Shown here one piece after another: positions 11,181 through 22,327 of a DNA stretch of 64,000 nt. This DNA comes from Cacajao melanocephalus. Lineage: Eukaryota; Chordata; Mammalia; Primates; Pitheciidae. Position 1 is the first letter of the stretch. Each line of letters begins with the position of its first letter. The position numbers and the translations under genes were made by a program. Under the pieces are notes generated by a model that saw only the letters and a list, made by a program, of their open reading frames with translations, was not told the DNA's origin and ran no database searches. The stretch is from positions 62,001-126,000 of the forward strand of contig CAUYLG010075688.1 of assembly GCA_963573385.1 (NCBI GenBank). The letters run 5' to 3'.

Positions 11181-11434
11181 TTCTTCCTCCTCCCTCTCCT
11201 CTTCCTCTCCTCCTCCTCTTTCTTCACCCTCTCCTCCTCTTCCTCCTACTCCTCTCCATCCTTTTCTTGCCCCGCCCTCTCCTCCTTCTTTTCCTCCTTA
11301 TCTTCTTGGTCCTTCTCTTGCTGCTCCTCCTCTCCTCTCTCTCTCCTCCTCCCCTACTCCTCCTCTTGCTCCCACCCTCCCTTCCTTCTCTTCTTCTTGG
11401 TCCTCCTCTCTTTCTTTTTTCCTTCTCCTCCTTC
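11181..11434. repeat. 254-bp polypyrimidine (CTCCTT-rich) tract
   Basis: The + strand is almost entirely C and T, with a few G/A interruptions ('ggtcc', 'ttgctgc'). It creates artificial open frames: Leu/Ser-rich on + (11153-11539, 11175-11477) and Arg/Glu/Lys-rich on - (11224-11448). Tracts like this can form intramolecular triplex (H-DNA) and vary in length between individuals. Confidence 0.95.
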
Positions 11435-11524
11435 AATAGAAAAAGCAATACAATTAATGTGCCTATGGAAAGTGTAGTTTATTTAGCTATGAGACAAAGT
11501 CAGCTGGTCATTGATAGGGTATTA

Positions 11525-11867
<343 letters not shown>

Positions 11868-12012
11868 ATATTTCTAATACCCATGTTCCTACTGCTGAGA
11901 TTATTAACACAGTTTAATATTTTCACCCTATTTGCCTAATTTTAAGTGAAGAAATCAGATATTTCAGATTAGGTCAAGACTCTGGCACCCACTGCTGATC
12001 ACTCAACTTTAT

Positions 12013-12183
12013 TTTTATTTTTTTAATAGGGTTTAAAAAAAATTATTATTATACTTTAAGTTCTGGTGTAGATGTGCAGATTGTGCAGGTCATATACACC
12101 ATGGAATACTAGGCAGCCATTAAAAAGGATGAGTTCATCTCCTTTGCAAGGACATGGATGAAACTGGAAACCATCATTCTCAT
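12013..12183 (-). mobile_element. Very short twin-primed L1 insertion
   Basis: The left half (12013 to about 12090) is antisense L1 3' end: a T-rich tail, then 'attatactttaagttctgg'. The right half (about 12091-12183) is sense L1 ORF2: 'accatggaatactaggcagc' and 'caaggacatggatgaaactg'. The 10-bp repeat 'tcaactttat' occurs at 12003-12012 and 12184-12193. Opposite orientations inside one target duplication again indicate twin priming. The whole insertion is only about 170 bp. The frame at 12056-12367 (-) crosses this junction and is spurious. Confidence 0.88.
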
Positions 12184-12193
12184 TCAACTTTAT

Positions 12194-12419
12194 AAAGCAG
12201 AACTCCTGATTTTCCCCCAGACATGTCCATCCTGCAGCCTCCCCAACTTCAGCGGAAGGCACTAGCTCTCCTGATGGCTCAGCCGTAAGCAGATCTGTCC
12301 TGGCTCCTCTGTTCCCTTCTGCTGCTTCCCTTATCTCTGCCTCCAACATTTCTCCCTGATCTGCCACCTCCCTGCCTTATCACCCCTCTCAGACTCTTCC
12401 CAGACTCCTGCCATGGCCT
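12194..12419. other. Pyrimidine-rich sequence, possibly the 5' part of the following L2
   Basis: The composition and orientation fit an L2 extension, but I cannot align it confidently. Confidence 0.35.
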
Positions 12420-12930
12420 CAGTGGGCTCCCCAATTCTGCCCTGGCCCTCCTGGCATCCGGCTTTCATTCAGCAGTTCCAATGATTTAAAAAAGATGATC
12501 ATAGCAGGCCACTGCCCCACGTCACATTCAGAAGCAACTCATGCATGATGGGGCCTCCCCTCCTGCAGTCTGGCTCCACTGGTCTTTCACCTGCTCCTGG
12601 AGCCCCTCAAGCCCCTTCCTGCTGTGAGGGCTTCTACCTAGAATTTAGTCCCTGGGTCTTCACAGAGTCCGTCACTCCCTTCATTCAGATCCCAGCTCGG
12701 AGGCTCATGCTCCCAGAGAGCTTTGAAACACCTGCTCTGCATCTGCCCTGCTGCTCAGCCTTCCGCTGTCCTCATGGGCAACCAGCCTCACATTACACAT
12801 TCATTGGTTTACCGTCTGCCTCACCCACATTCACTACCCTGGAATAAAGCTTTATGACTTTGTCTTTTTACCACCGCATCCCCCTTACCTAGAACAAATA
12901 CTTCATTTTCGTTAAACGGGTGAATACATC
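12420..12930 (+). mobile_element. L2 LINE 3' region
   Basis: It follows the L2 3' order at high divergence: 'cccttcctgctgtgagggct', 'tcactcccttcattcagatc', an 'agagagctttgaaacacc' segment and a late 'ttacctagaacaaatacttc' then 'gggtgaatac' end. The frame 12545-12847 is L2-derived noise. Confidence 0.65.
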
Positions 12931-12949
12931 TCATTGGATTGCTTTACTC

Positions 12950-13920
12950 CAGCAGCAGCTACTCAAAGAAGTTGATGTGCATTAAGCCTCCTTCTGATTT
13001 GCTATATTTATTACACTTTTATGTGCCCATATGGATTTCATGCAAACTGGTATGTTTGAGATTTTCACTTAAACAGTATCACGTCATATGTGACCTTCTG
13101 CAACTTGCTGCTTTTCTGTTCCAAAAATGTGTTTAAGATTAATCCATGTTAGTACTGGTACATTTATTTAACTGTTGCACAATGTTTTGTTGAATGAATA
13201 GATCACAGTTTATTCATTCCCCTACTGGGTTGTAGTTAAAATTTTTATTTTGGAGTGGAGGTGTCTCTTTAACACCTATCTGAGAATTCTTCGTTAGACC
13301 CACAGAAGAATTGCTGGGCTATAACTTCTGTGCAAATTCAACTTTGCCATACGTGTCAAGTTGCCCAAAACTGTTTGTACCATTTTATGAAGTGTAAGAA
13401 TTCCATTTTTCACATCCTAATCAATACTTCTAGTCATCACAGTTTTTATTTTTACTTGATAGGTATCTGATGTGTCTCATTTTTGTTTCATCTTGCACTT
13501 TCCACTTCACCACTATTATCTTTTTCTCCATATGTTTATCGGTCATGCAAGTTTCTTGTTTTCTAAATTGTTTGTATTTTGCCTGCTTTTCTCTTAGGTC
13601 GTCTATTTCTTATCGTTTGAATGAGGTCTTTAAGAACTCTATATAAGACTATTTTGTAGTTTATTCACTTTACAGATATCATCTCACGGTCTGTGGTTTT
13701 CTTTTCAGTTTATTTATGATGTCTTTACATATGTTTTAATCTCATGCAACTTTTTCTTCGCATTTGATTTGTTTCTATCTGTTTTCAAGAAATGCCTGCT
13801 GTATTATAAAAACGTTCTGCTATATTTTCTTTCAAAGTTTAAAGTTGGCTTTCTACAGAGTTTATTTTATTTGAGGGTATGGTATGAGATAAAAATCTAA
13901 TTTTATCTTTTATACAGAGA
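12950..13920 (-). mobile_element. Old antisense L1M fragment
   Basis: It carries diverged antisense L1M landmarks: 'cctactgggttgtagttaaa', 'gaattgctgggctataac', 'gtttgtaccattttatgaag', 'taagaactctatataagac', and 'ataaaaatctaattttatc' near 13890. Ordered 3' to 5' along +, as expected for a minus-strand L1. There is no open frame. Confidence 0.7.
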
Positions 13921-13934
13921 GACAGCAAAGCCAG

Positions 13935-14740
13935 TGCAACTTTTAAAACTTTTTAATTTATTGAATGGGTAACCCATTCATAAGGTTTGAAGATTGTAAT
14001 AATGCTGCAAAATGCATACCAAGAAGTCTCATTCCCACCTCTGCCTCATCTGTTCTCTTCTCTCCATAAGGCAACCACTTCTTATTGATTATTCTTTCTT
14101 TTTCTGTAGGTACTAGTAGTGCAAATAGAAAAAGATACTCTTATTTTCCCTTTCTTAAACACAAGTGGCATGCTTAGCCATACTATTCTGCAGCTTGCTT
14201 TTCTCACTTAACTATTTTCCTGGAGCTCTTTCCGTTTGAATGTGTACAGAGCTTCTCATTCTCTTTTGTAGCTGAATAGTCTTTTATTGTGTGGCGCTAT
14301 CAGAATGTGTTCAACCAGTTTCCTATAAGTGAACATTTGGGTTGTCGTCAGGCCTTTTCTAGGTACTACTAACAATGCTGCAATAAATGACTTTATGCAC
14401 ACATCATTTCTCATGGGATAAATTCTCAGAAATGGTATCTCTGGGTTAAAGATGTATGCATATGGATTAGAAATTGTAATGGATCTTGTCAATCGGCTTC
14501 CACAGCTATTAAATCACTCTGCACTTCTATTAGGAATGCATGAGAGTACCTCTCTCCTTGTAGACTTGTCAATAACAGATTGTCAGACTTACACACTTTT
14601 GACAGGTGAGAAATTGTATCAAGGGTATTCTTTACAGTTTCATTCATTTGTTTTCCATTTTAGGTTTTTTTTTCTTTTATATCGAGTTATAACTAGAATT
14701 AAGCACATCAGTCTAAACTCTGTAGTTATATGACATTTTC
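13935..14740 (-). mobile_element. Second old antisense L1M fragment (3' end side)
   Basis: A new copy starts with 3'UTR-like 'ttaatttattgaatgggtaa' and proceeds through 'gaacatttgggttgtcgtc', 'aacaatgctgcaataaatga', 'aatggtatctctgggttaaa' and 'tgacaggtgagaaattgta'. It restarts a segment already seen in the preceding fragment, so it is a separate insertion. Confidence 0.72.
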
Positions 14741-14916
14741 CATATGTATGCATTTTATCCACATATTTACTGCTCTGGTAAAATACAGAACATTTCCGGT
14801 ACAGAGGTGGCTCTCTCATGCCTGTCTCAACGGGTACACTCCACTAGAATAGAAGAAGCCACTAATCAGATTTCTATCATCACATCTTAGTTATGCCTTA
14901 TTTTGAATTTTGAATT

Positions 14917-15082
14917 TTATTTTTTTATTTTTTGAGATGGAGTCTCGCTCTTTTGCCCAGGCTGGCGTGCAGTGGCATGATCTCGGCTCACTGCAACCTC
15001 TACCTCCTGGGTTCAAATGATTCTCCTGCCCCAGCCTCCTAAGTAGCTGGGACTATAGGCACTCGCCACCATGTCCAACTAA

Positions 15083-15115
<33 letters not shown>

Positions 15116-15243
15116 TATTTTTAGTGCAGATGGGGTTTCACCATGTTGGCCAGGCTGGTCTTGAACTCCTAACCTCAGGTGATCTGCCTGTCTCTGCCTC
15201 CCAAAGTGCTGGGATTACAGGCATAAGCCACTGCACCCAGCCA
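14917..15243 (-). mobile_element. Alu inserted in L1M, with a 30-T internal run
   Basis: A full antisense Alu: 'tttgagatggagtctcgctc' at the left, 'ggattacaggcataagccac' at the right. The imperfect flank repeat 'aattttatttt/aattttatattt' fits a target duplication. An uninterrupted T30 at 15085-15114 lies where antisense Alu normally has a short T stretch next to 'gtattttta'. The frame 15124-15378 is an Alu-derived artefact. Confidence 0.95.
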
Positions 15244-15520
15244 AATTTTATATTTATTAATATTAGGAATCATGGAGTATATTCTCTTTCGTGTCAGATT
15301 TCCTCTACTCACATCATGTCTGTGGGGTCCATCCGTGTCCTGTATGTAGCAGTTGTTTATTTCCCTTCTTTGCTGTGAGGTGATGCATTGTATGAATATA
15401 GCACAATTCATTTAACCTTTCTCTGTTGGTGGATATCATAGCTGTTCAAGTTTGGACCGTTATGAGTGAAGCTACCATGAGCATTTCCGTGTATGTCTTT
15501 TTGTGGATATAAGTGCCCAT

Positions 15521-15546
15521 TTTTGTTGGGTATATACCCAACAAAA
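15521..15546. repeat. Perfect 26-bp palindrome within L1M
   Basis: Positions 15521-15533 (ttttgttgggtat) are exactly the reverse complement of 15534-15546 (atacccaacaaaa), with no spacer. The surrounding DNA is antisense L1M, whose core here normally contains only a short 'ggtatatacc' symmetry, so the outer arms look newly made. Confidence 0.95.
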
Positions 15547-15630
15547 TGTGGGTATAGCAGTAAAGAGTGGATTTAGCAGGTCATACTTAGCTTTAGAGAC
15601 ACTGCCAAAAAGTTTTTTTGAAGTAGTTGT

Positions 15631-16068
15631 TGTCAAGAACTGTGAAGATCCTGAGCTTTTGCCCCTATTGCATGCCAATGCATTAACCTGGGAAAGTGTC
15701 ATCCACAAGACTGCTGGGTCAGTGATGAAGGCAGTTTATTAGAGGCATGGTCATAGCCAGAGGATCAGTGATTTTCTTGCTTGATCGCTAGAGTATCAGT
15801 GATCTTTGTGCTTGGTCGCTGGGTCCCAGTTTCCATAGAGGGATGTGAAGTGGGTAGATGTCCAGTGAGTTGTACTCTGAGTTTAGGAAACCCACATTGC
15901 TTATCCTGGGTAAAAAGCATGCCTGCCCTTTGCTCTGGAAGGAGACACTACTTCTAAGGCTGTTTGCTACACACACATCCCAGAAAAGATTCTTGGGAAC
16001 AGAGGCCAGTTAAGGTCTTACTCACAAAGTGTGTAGAAATGAGAGACCCATGAGGAATGTTTCCCAGC
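15631..16068 (-). mobile_element. Solo LTR-like insertion of unknown family
   Basis: The block starts 'tgtcaagaac' and ends near 'tttccca', with gttgt at 15626-15630 and gctgt at 16069-16073 as a possible 5-bp target duplication. Removing it restores continuous L1M. On the minus strand it begins TG, ends CA and has an AATAAA (ccatgcctctaataaactgc) about 110 bases before its end. That layout is what a solo LTR shows. I do not recognise the family. Confidence 0.6.
15759..15820. repeat. Two-copy 31-bp tandem repeat inside the LTR-like insertion
   Basis: The units 15759-15789 and 15790-15820 both contain 'atcagtgat' and a 'ttgcttgatcgct/gtgcttggtcgct' end. About 26 of 31 positions match. Tandem units of this sort are common in LTR U3 regions. 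Confidence 0.8.
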
Positions 16069-16249
16069 GCTGTATCAATTTACAGTCACCAATGTTCCAG
16101 TTGTGCCATACCATTTTCAACACTTGCTGTTGGCAGTCATAATTGTAGCCATTCTGGTGGGTGTGCATTGGTATTTCACTATGGTTTTAGTTTGCATCTC
16201 TGATGTGTGATGATGTTGAACACTATTTCATATGTTTATTAACAATTTT

Positions 16250-16452
16250 TTTTCTGATTTTATTTTATTACTTTAGTTTCAGGGGGTACATTGTGCAGGT
16301 TTGTTACATGGGTACATTGAATAATGCTGGGGTTGGGCTTCCATTGAACCCATCACCTGAAGAGTGAACGTTGTTCCCAGTAGGCAGTTTTTCAGCCCCT
16401 TTCTCCCTCCTTCTCTCTCTGCTTTCAGAGTTCCCAGTGTCTTTTGTGCTTG
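16250..16452 (-). mobile_element. Younger L1 3'UTR tail (L1MA/L1PB-like) inserted in L1M
   Basis: The T-rich start followed by 'tagtttcagggggtacat', 'gtgcaggtttgttacatggg' and 'cccatcacctgaagagtgaa' is antisense L1 3'UTR. Flanking 11-mers 'ttaacaatttt' (16239-16249) and 'ttaataatttt' (16453-16463) differ by one base and are the likely target duplication. About 200 bp long, severely 5' truncated. Confidence 0.85.
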
Positions 16453-17510
16453 TTAATAATTTTGATATCCTGATTTGGAAAAATCTATTCAAGGCTTTTG
16501 AAAGCACTTTTTAAGTGGAATTTGTACCTATTTCGTATTGATTTGTAGAAGTTCTTTTTTATATTTTACATATGAGCCTTTTAGAATATAAAAACAGAAG
16601 TCCTTAATTGCAATAAAGGTTATTTTTATTGTTTTGTGATATGGTTAGTGATTTTTCATATGCTGTTTAATGAATCTCTTTGAGCCCCAAATTATGATGT
16701 TCTTTTCTGATGCTTTCTGTAGACACTTGATTCTTTTAGCTCTTACACTTAAGTCTATGATCCATTTCAAGTGGACATTTGCTATCTTTTCTGGTGGTCC
16801 AACAGACTCAGTGCTCTGAAATGAACTCTAGTTTATCATGAGTTATGACTCAATGTTCTTTTTTTCCCTACATCGATATCCAATTGACCATATAATTTAC
16901 TGGAAAGGTTTTTCTTTCCCCATTGAATTGTGATAAAGCCTTTTATATATGACCGAATCGTATTTGCTAATATTTTCTTTAGGATATTTTGTGTTCATAT
17001 TTATAAGATACATTGGTTGTGATTTTTCTTTCTTTTAATATTCTTGCCAGATTTTGCTATTTTATTGCTATAAAATCAGTTAAATGTTTCCTTTTCTTGT
17101 TTTCTAGAAGAGTTTAAGATTGGCATTATCTATTCTCTGAACTTTTGGAAGAATTTGTCTTTGAAACCATCTAGACCTAGAAAACTGTTTTTGTAGGAAA
17201 GATTTTAATTGTAGACTTAATTTATTCAATACTTAACATGGCTTTCCTATTTCTTGTTGGGTCAGTTCAGAAAACTGCTTTTCAAGGAATTTGTTCATTT
17301 CATCTGAATTTGAAAATTCATTACCACAAAGTTATTTATACTATCCTTTCATTTTCTTTTTAATATCTGTAGGGTTTGTAATAATGTCTTTTTTAATTCC
17401 TAATATTAGCAAAATGTTTTCTTTCTTGATTAATCACATTAGGGGTGTTTTGGCTGTGTATTTCTGCATAATTAACCAATGTCTTAGTGCTTCGAGTAAC
17501 AATTAATTAT

Positions 17511-17819
17511 CTCTAATGCTTCTGTGGACTGGCTGGCCTGAGTTGAGTGTGGTTTTTTTGTTCCCCTGGTTGTCTTGTTTGAAGTCTGGCATGCAGTTTC
17601 AGGCAGATAGCCTGTGGGGTTGGATCAACCGAGCCAGACATCCCAGGTGATATGTGCTCGCCAGGAACCATCAGGAGCTAAGCTGGGGCTGGCTGCATGT
17701 GAAGTTGCTGAGTGATGTACTCTATATTAGTTACATCTCACATATTTAGAAGAATTCTAAAATAGATTTTAAAAATGCCTCAAATGCCCTATTATATCAT
17801 TTTTCACTCAAAAGTTTTA
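17511..17819. other. Unassigned sequence between L1 fragments
   Basis: G/C-richer than its surroundings ('ggctggcctgagttgagtgt'), no family recognised. It may be another old insertion into L1M. Confidence 0.4.
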
Positions 17820-18010
17820 CAATTTGACAACCTGCTATATTAGTGAGACTACAGGGAGAGAGATCCTTTCATGCAATGCTGAAAAAAAATGCAAAATTAT
17901 TCAACATCTATGAAGGCTAATTGGCAATATATGTCACAATTATAAATGCATATGCACATGCTTTTTTTATCCAGGAATCTCACTTCTGTGAATGACTGTA
18001 TTGTTGAATA
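17820..18010 (+). mobile_element. Short sense L1 ORF2 3' fragment
   Basis: 'aaggctaattggcaatatat' followed by 'ttataaatgcatatgcacat' and 'ccaggaatctcacttctgtg' resembles the sense-strand L1M stretch near the end of ORF2. It is opposite to the surrounding L1M. Confidence 0.6.
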
Positions 18011-18090
18011 GAAGGGATGTTGGTAGACACGCTTACCCTCGTCCTGACTTTAAAAAGATTTTATCTCACCTTTCATGATTAGATGTACTA

Positions 18091-18160
18091 TTAGATTGGT
18101 GCAAAAGTAAATGCGTTTTTTGCCATTGAAAGTAATGAAATTACTTTTACACCAGCCTAA
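18091..18160. mobile_element. MADE1 mariner-derived mini-element (miR-548-type hairpin)
   Basis: Left end 'ttagattggtgcaaaagtaa', right end 'ttacttttacaccagcctaa', inverse complements with two mismatches in 20. It is flanked by TA on both sides (18089-18090, 18161-18162), the mariner target site. The copy is 70 bp against about 80 for the family; roughly 10 bases are missing from the right half of the centre. MADE1 hairpins are the known source of the miR-548 microRNA family. The arm 'aaaagtaaatgcgttttttg' resembles the usual 5p position, but nothing here shows it is expressed. Confidence 0.95.
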
Positions 18161-18189
18161 TATTTATGCTTATTCATTATTTAAAGAAA

Positions 18190-18420
18190 AGAACATTTTC
18201 ATTTTATTTTAGTTTACTAAGAATATTGAGTGTTGAATTTTATCAAATATTTTCTGCATCTATTGAAAGGTGATCATATAGTTTTTCTCCCTTCATCTGT
18301 TAATGTAATAAATTTCATTAGCATCTTTTCTAATAAGCTATCCTTGCTTTCCCGTGACCAACCCTGTAAGTCAATTTTAAAAAGTGAATTGCTAGAATCT
18401 ATTGCTAATGTGTAAGTTAT
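18190..18420 (-). mobile_element. Antisense L1M ORF2 fragment
   Basis: 'gttgaattttatcaaatatt', 'ctgcatctattgaaaggtga' and 'cttcatctgttaatgtaata' are antisense L1 ORF2. It is probably a further 5' piece of the long L1M copy to its left. The 61-aa frame at 18230-18415 is spurious. Confidence 0.82.
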
Positions 18421-19679
18421 TACGTTTGCATTTATATTCAAATGTGAAGTTTCTTTCTCCTTTTGTCCTCATCTTCTTTTAATTTTGATGTCACTGGAAT
18501 TCTAAAGGGAGTTGGGAGAGCTCTCCCACTTTTCCTAGCTGGGTTATTGCCTGAATAAAGAAGCGTATTTCACAGAACCTCCTGGCCCCCAACTAGGTAA
18601 TTAAACAATGTTAACAATCTGATTAGACTGATCTTTAAGACACTTATTCATTTAATACAAAATTGTGAGGATGTTAAATACATATAAAATGTTAGCCTTT
18701 GCAAAATCCACAACTATTACAACAGTGAAACAGGGAAGGCTCATTGAAATGCATTAGACAGCCATTACTCAAAGCTTGGAATGTTTTTTGGGGGATAGAT
18801 AATCCCTCATGAATTCTCAGTTCTTCTCAACTTAGCATTGCTAGCATTGGCTTAATATGTCTATACAGCAAGATGCCTGGCATTTTGGCAAGGTCAGATG
18901 GTTTCAAAGTGGAAATGAGAGTAGTGGTCTTGGATGGAAAATTAATGGTAAATCTGGAACAGAAGCTAAGTAATTTTTTAAACAAAATTTATATTACATG
19001 GTGGTGGTGATTTTTAATTATTTGTATATCTGTAGTATAGGCATATGTTCTCTATGGTAAAAATAAATCACAACCTGCATTGTTTTCTTTTTCAATACAT
19101 TGTTCAAGCCATATTCTCAGAAATATCCTCTAACATTTAAGAGTGCATAAACTATGTAAGTTCCTGTTAGATATTTTGTCATTAACATCAGCTAGTTACA
19201 GTAGAGAAACCATCATCTTCCTAAAGCCTCAAATTGGATTGTTTCACATTTTTAATTTGAACTTCAGGGAAACATTAGGCCTTTACCCATTCTCTTATCC
19301 AGTGAATGAGCTATGATGAGGTATTCTCAAACCAATAGACACATGTGTAACATTTAATGCATCGGGTTTTGTGTTCATGTAAAAGAAGATCCTGGCAGGT
19401 TAAGGAACAAGTCTACAATCCACATTTCTTCTTAGCATTGAAGGCAGGTCTGAAGACTATCTGGGGTAGTGACACTAATAGATTGGAGATGTCAGGGGGC
19501 GGTGGGGGGGGGGAGCGGGGAAAGAACGTCTATTATCCAGTAATTCCTTGAGAAAAGTAGAGTTGAATAGAAATGACCACTGAAAAATGTTATTATAGCA
19601 ACTCTGTCACCACAAGTGAACCAGGATTTTGTGTTCTATTCCTCACACTTTAAGAGATTAGAAGCTAATTGTGTTATAC
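18421..19679. other. Unique AT-rich sequence, no gene recognised
   Basis: No named repeat or supported frame. It contains one G-rich patch, listed separately. Confidence 0.5.
19495..19520 (+). other. G-rich patch, potential G-quadruplex
   Basis: Runs of five, two, ten and four G with one- to three-base spacers. Splitting the ten-G run gives at least four G-tracts of three or more within 26 bases. It stands out in an AT-rich neighbourhood. Confidence 0.75.
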
Positions 19680-20144
19680 CTAAGATGTTAGTGATTTGCA
19701 TTTCTCTGATAATTAGTGATGTGGAACATCTTTTCATATACCAGTTGGCTATTTGAATGTCTTTTTTGGAGAAATGTCTATTAAAGCTCTTGGCCCATTT
19801 TTTAATTGAATTATTTTCTTAAGTGAGTTGGAGGAGTTCCTTATATATTTCGGATATTAATTTCTTATCAGATATATAGTTTGCAAATGTTTTCTCCCAA
19901 TCCATGGGATGTCTCTTCACCTGGCCAATTGTTTTCTTTGTGGTAAAGAAGTTTTATAGTTTGAAGTAATCCCCTTTGTCCATTTTTACTTTTGCTGCAC
20001 GTGCTTTTCATGTGACATTCAATAGGTCATTGCCTAGATCAATTCCATGAATTTTTTCCCCTGTGTTTTCTTTTAGGAGTGTTATACATTCAGGTTTTAG
20101 GTGTAAATCCTTAGTCCATTTTGAGTTGACTTTGGTCTATGGTG
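19680..20144 (-). mobile_element. Antisense L1 ORF2 fragment (L1MA/L1PB-like)
   Basis: Landmarks in order: 'tgatttgcatttctctgata', 'gaacatcttttcatatacca', 'aggagttccttatatatttc', 'gcaaatgttttctcccaatc', 'ccttagtccattttgagttg'. It ends abruptly at about 20144 in ORF2, where it meets another repeat. Confidence 0.9.
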
Positions 20145-20149
20145 GCCCT

Positions 20150-20356
20150 CAGACAGTGGCACACCTGGTTCTTGGGCATTTGGATTTGGAGTGGAACCTA
20201 CACCACAGGGTTTCCTGGCCTCCAACTCACAGATGGCAGATTGTGGAACTTCTCAGCCTCTATAATCATGTGAACAAATTCCTCATGATAAATCTTTCTA
20301 TTTCTTTCTCTCTGCATCCCATTGGTCCTGTCTCTCTGGACAACCCTAATACAATC
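20150..20356. repeat. Interspersed repeat, inverse copy of the one at 48004-48415
   Basis: The right end 'tctctctggacaaccctaat' is the complement of the 48 kb copy's start, and 'ataatcatgtgaacaaattc', 'ctcatgataaatctttct' and 'gatggcagattgtggaactt' also pair in order. It is an old dispersed family common in primate DNA. I do not give a name because I cannot confirm it. The frame 20063-20401 lies across this boundary and is not a gene. Confidence 0.75.
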
Positions 20357-21756
20357 TGCAACTTTTTATTCCCTGTAATGAGAAACATACCATGTCCCTG
20401 ACATGTGAGGTCCCAGGTGAGGTCAGTTTACATTCCATCCATGGCTTACTGTGAATAAATAATAAACAAAAACCATCTGGTGTTGCAATAGAAAATACTG
20501 GTCTGTATTTGTCTTATCTGTACTTTTAATGAGCATTGCTGTCTTCATTTTCTAAAGGCATGCACCAATTTATTAGAGTCATAGAGCAAGTTTGCTGGCA
20601 TTTTGTGGCCTGTTTTGTATGAAAGATGGTTTCAAACATTTATCTCTTTAAAAAATCTTATTTTTGTTTTATACCGATTTTAATTTTCACAGCCTTTTCC
20701 ATAGATTTTATTACAAATTAAATCTTTCCTATTAGGAAATATTTTTTATTATTAATCACCAGGGGTGTACATTGGCATGGGAGAAAGGAAAATAATAGCA
20801 AAGAAAATACATTATCTAAAATGCAAATAGGTATCCAGAATCTCTGCTGAAGGAAGTCAGTTCACATGGCATAGGGGCCAAAAATAGAAACAAAGATACT
20901 TTTTCCTTCAAACTTTTTATGTTAACAATCACTTGTAACTTTTTAGGCAGACTTTTTCTGTTTCTTTTCCATGTCTAAATTGCTCTCTTTGCAAAAATTA
21001 AAGTAGGTATTAAAAAAAAAGATAACTGATACATTATTTTTCCCAAAGAAACATATTTTTCAGCTTTAGAAATATCAAAAAAGTTTTCTTTTCAGTTATC
21101 ATGAGCTTTATAATACAATCAAGGAGTAATAAGAAATGTGAATGTTTAATATTAACATAAATTATAGTATTCATCAAATATTTTTAGAAAATGTATTTTT
21201 TACCATTTACCATTTCAAACCTATATTAATTAAGCAAATCGAGTTTGTATAGGATTCTAACATCAACCCATGATCCATGAATCCCAAAACCATAGCAATT
21301 CCAATTCTGAATATTGTTTGCTTTTTATGTAATTTGGAGTTTAAAATCTACCTTTATCTTAAAGCTTATAAAATATAGAAGTTAATGAATCAATGACATA
21401 ACATCTTTTTCTCTGAAGCTCATTTAGAGTTAGCAATAACTGAACTAGTTTTTTTAAATGATATAATATTATTAACATTTTTGAGTAGAAAAGTTGCGCG
21501 TTATCATCCTCACTCACCATCCTTCTTAAACTACCTGCTGGGAGTTCTGCCTCAGGTGTTAGGGATACAAGGAGGTGCAAAATAAACTTCCTAAATAATA
21601 AGAATAATAGCTAATATCTATTAGCCTCAGTACTGGCACTAAGGCAAGGATAGTCAGGCATTTGTCTCAGGCACAAAATTTGTGTGTGTGGGGTGGGAGT
21701 TCATCAAAAAAAAATTCGGTGATCAAGATAAAGAAATCCATTTGCCCCCCCGGTCT
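20357..21756. other. Unique AT-rich sequence, possible MIR trace near 21600
   Basis: No gene. A short 'aataatagctaatatctatt' followed by 'agtactggcac' near 21605-21645 looks like an eroded antisense MIR/L2 start, but is too weak to annotate. Confidence 0.45.
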
Positions 21757-22240
<484 letters not shown>

Positions 22241-22327
22241 CTTTCTTTCCCTTGTAGAAGTTTAGTATCCAACCTATGTGGCAGGGATAAAATCACAGCT
22301 GCCACCGAGGCCATTAAAAACAATCAA

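Larger units (their letters stand above)
14745..17510 (-). mobile_element. Long antisense L1M copy with three later insertions
   Basis: The 3'UTR and ORF2 in antisense run from about 14745 and are interrupted by an Alu (14917-15243), an LTR-like element (15631-16068) and a younger L1 tail (16250-16452). The pieces rejoin when those are removed: 'agtagttgt' at 15630 continues with 'atcaatttacagtcaccaat' at 16074. Later landmarks are 'gtctatgatccatttcaag' near 16753, 'catcgatatccaattgacc' near 16872 and 'caaggaatttgttcatttca' near 17283. No ORF2 frame survives. Confidence 0.82.
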
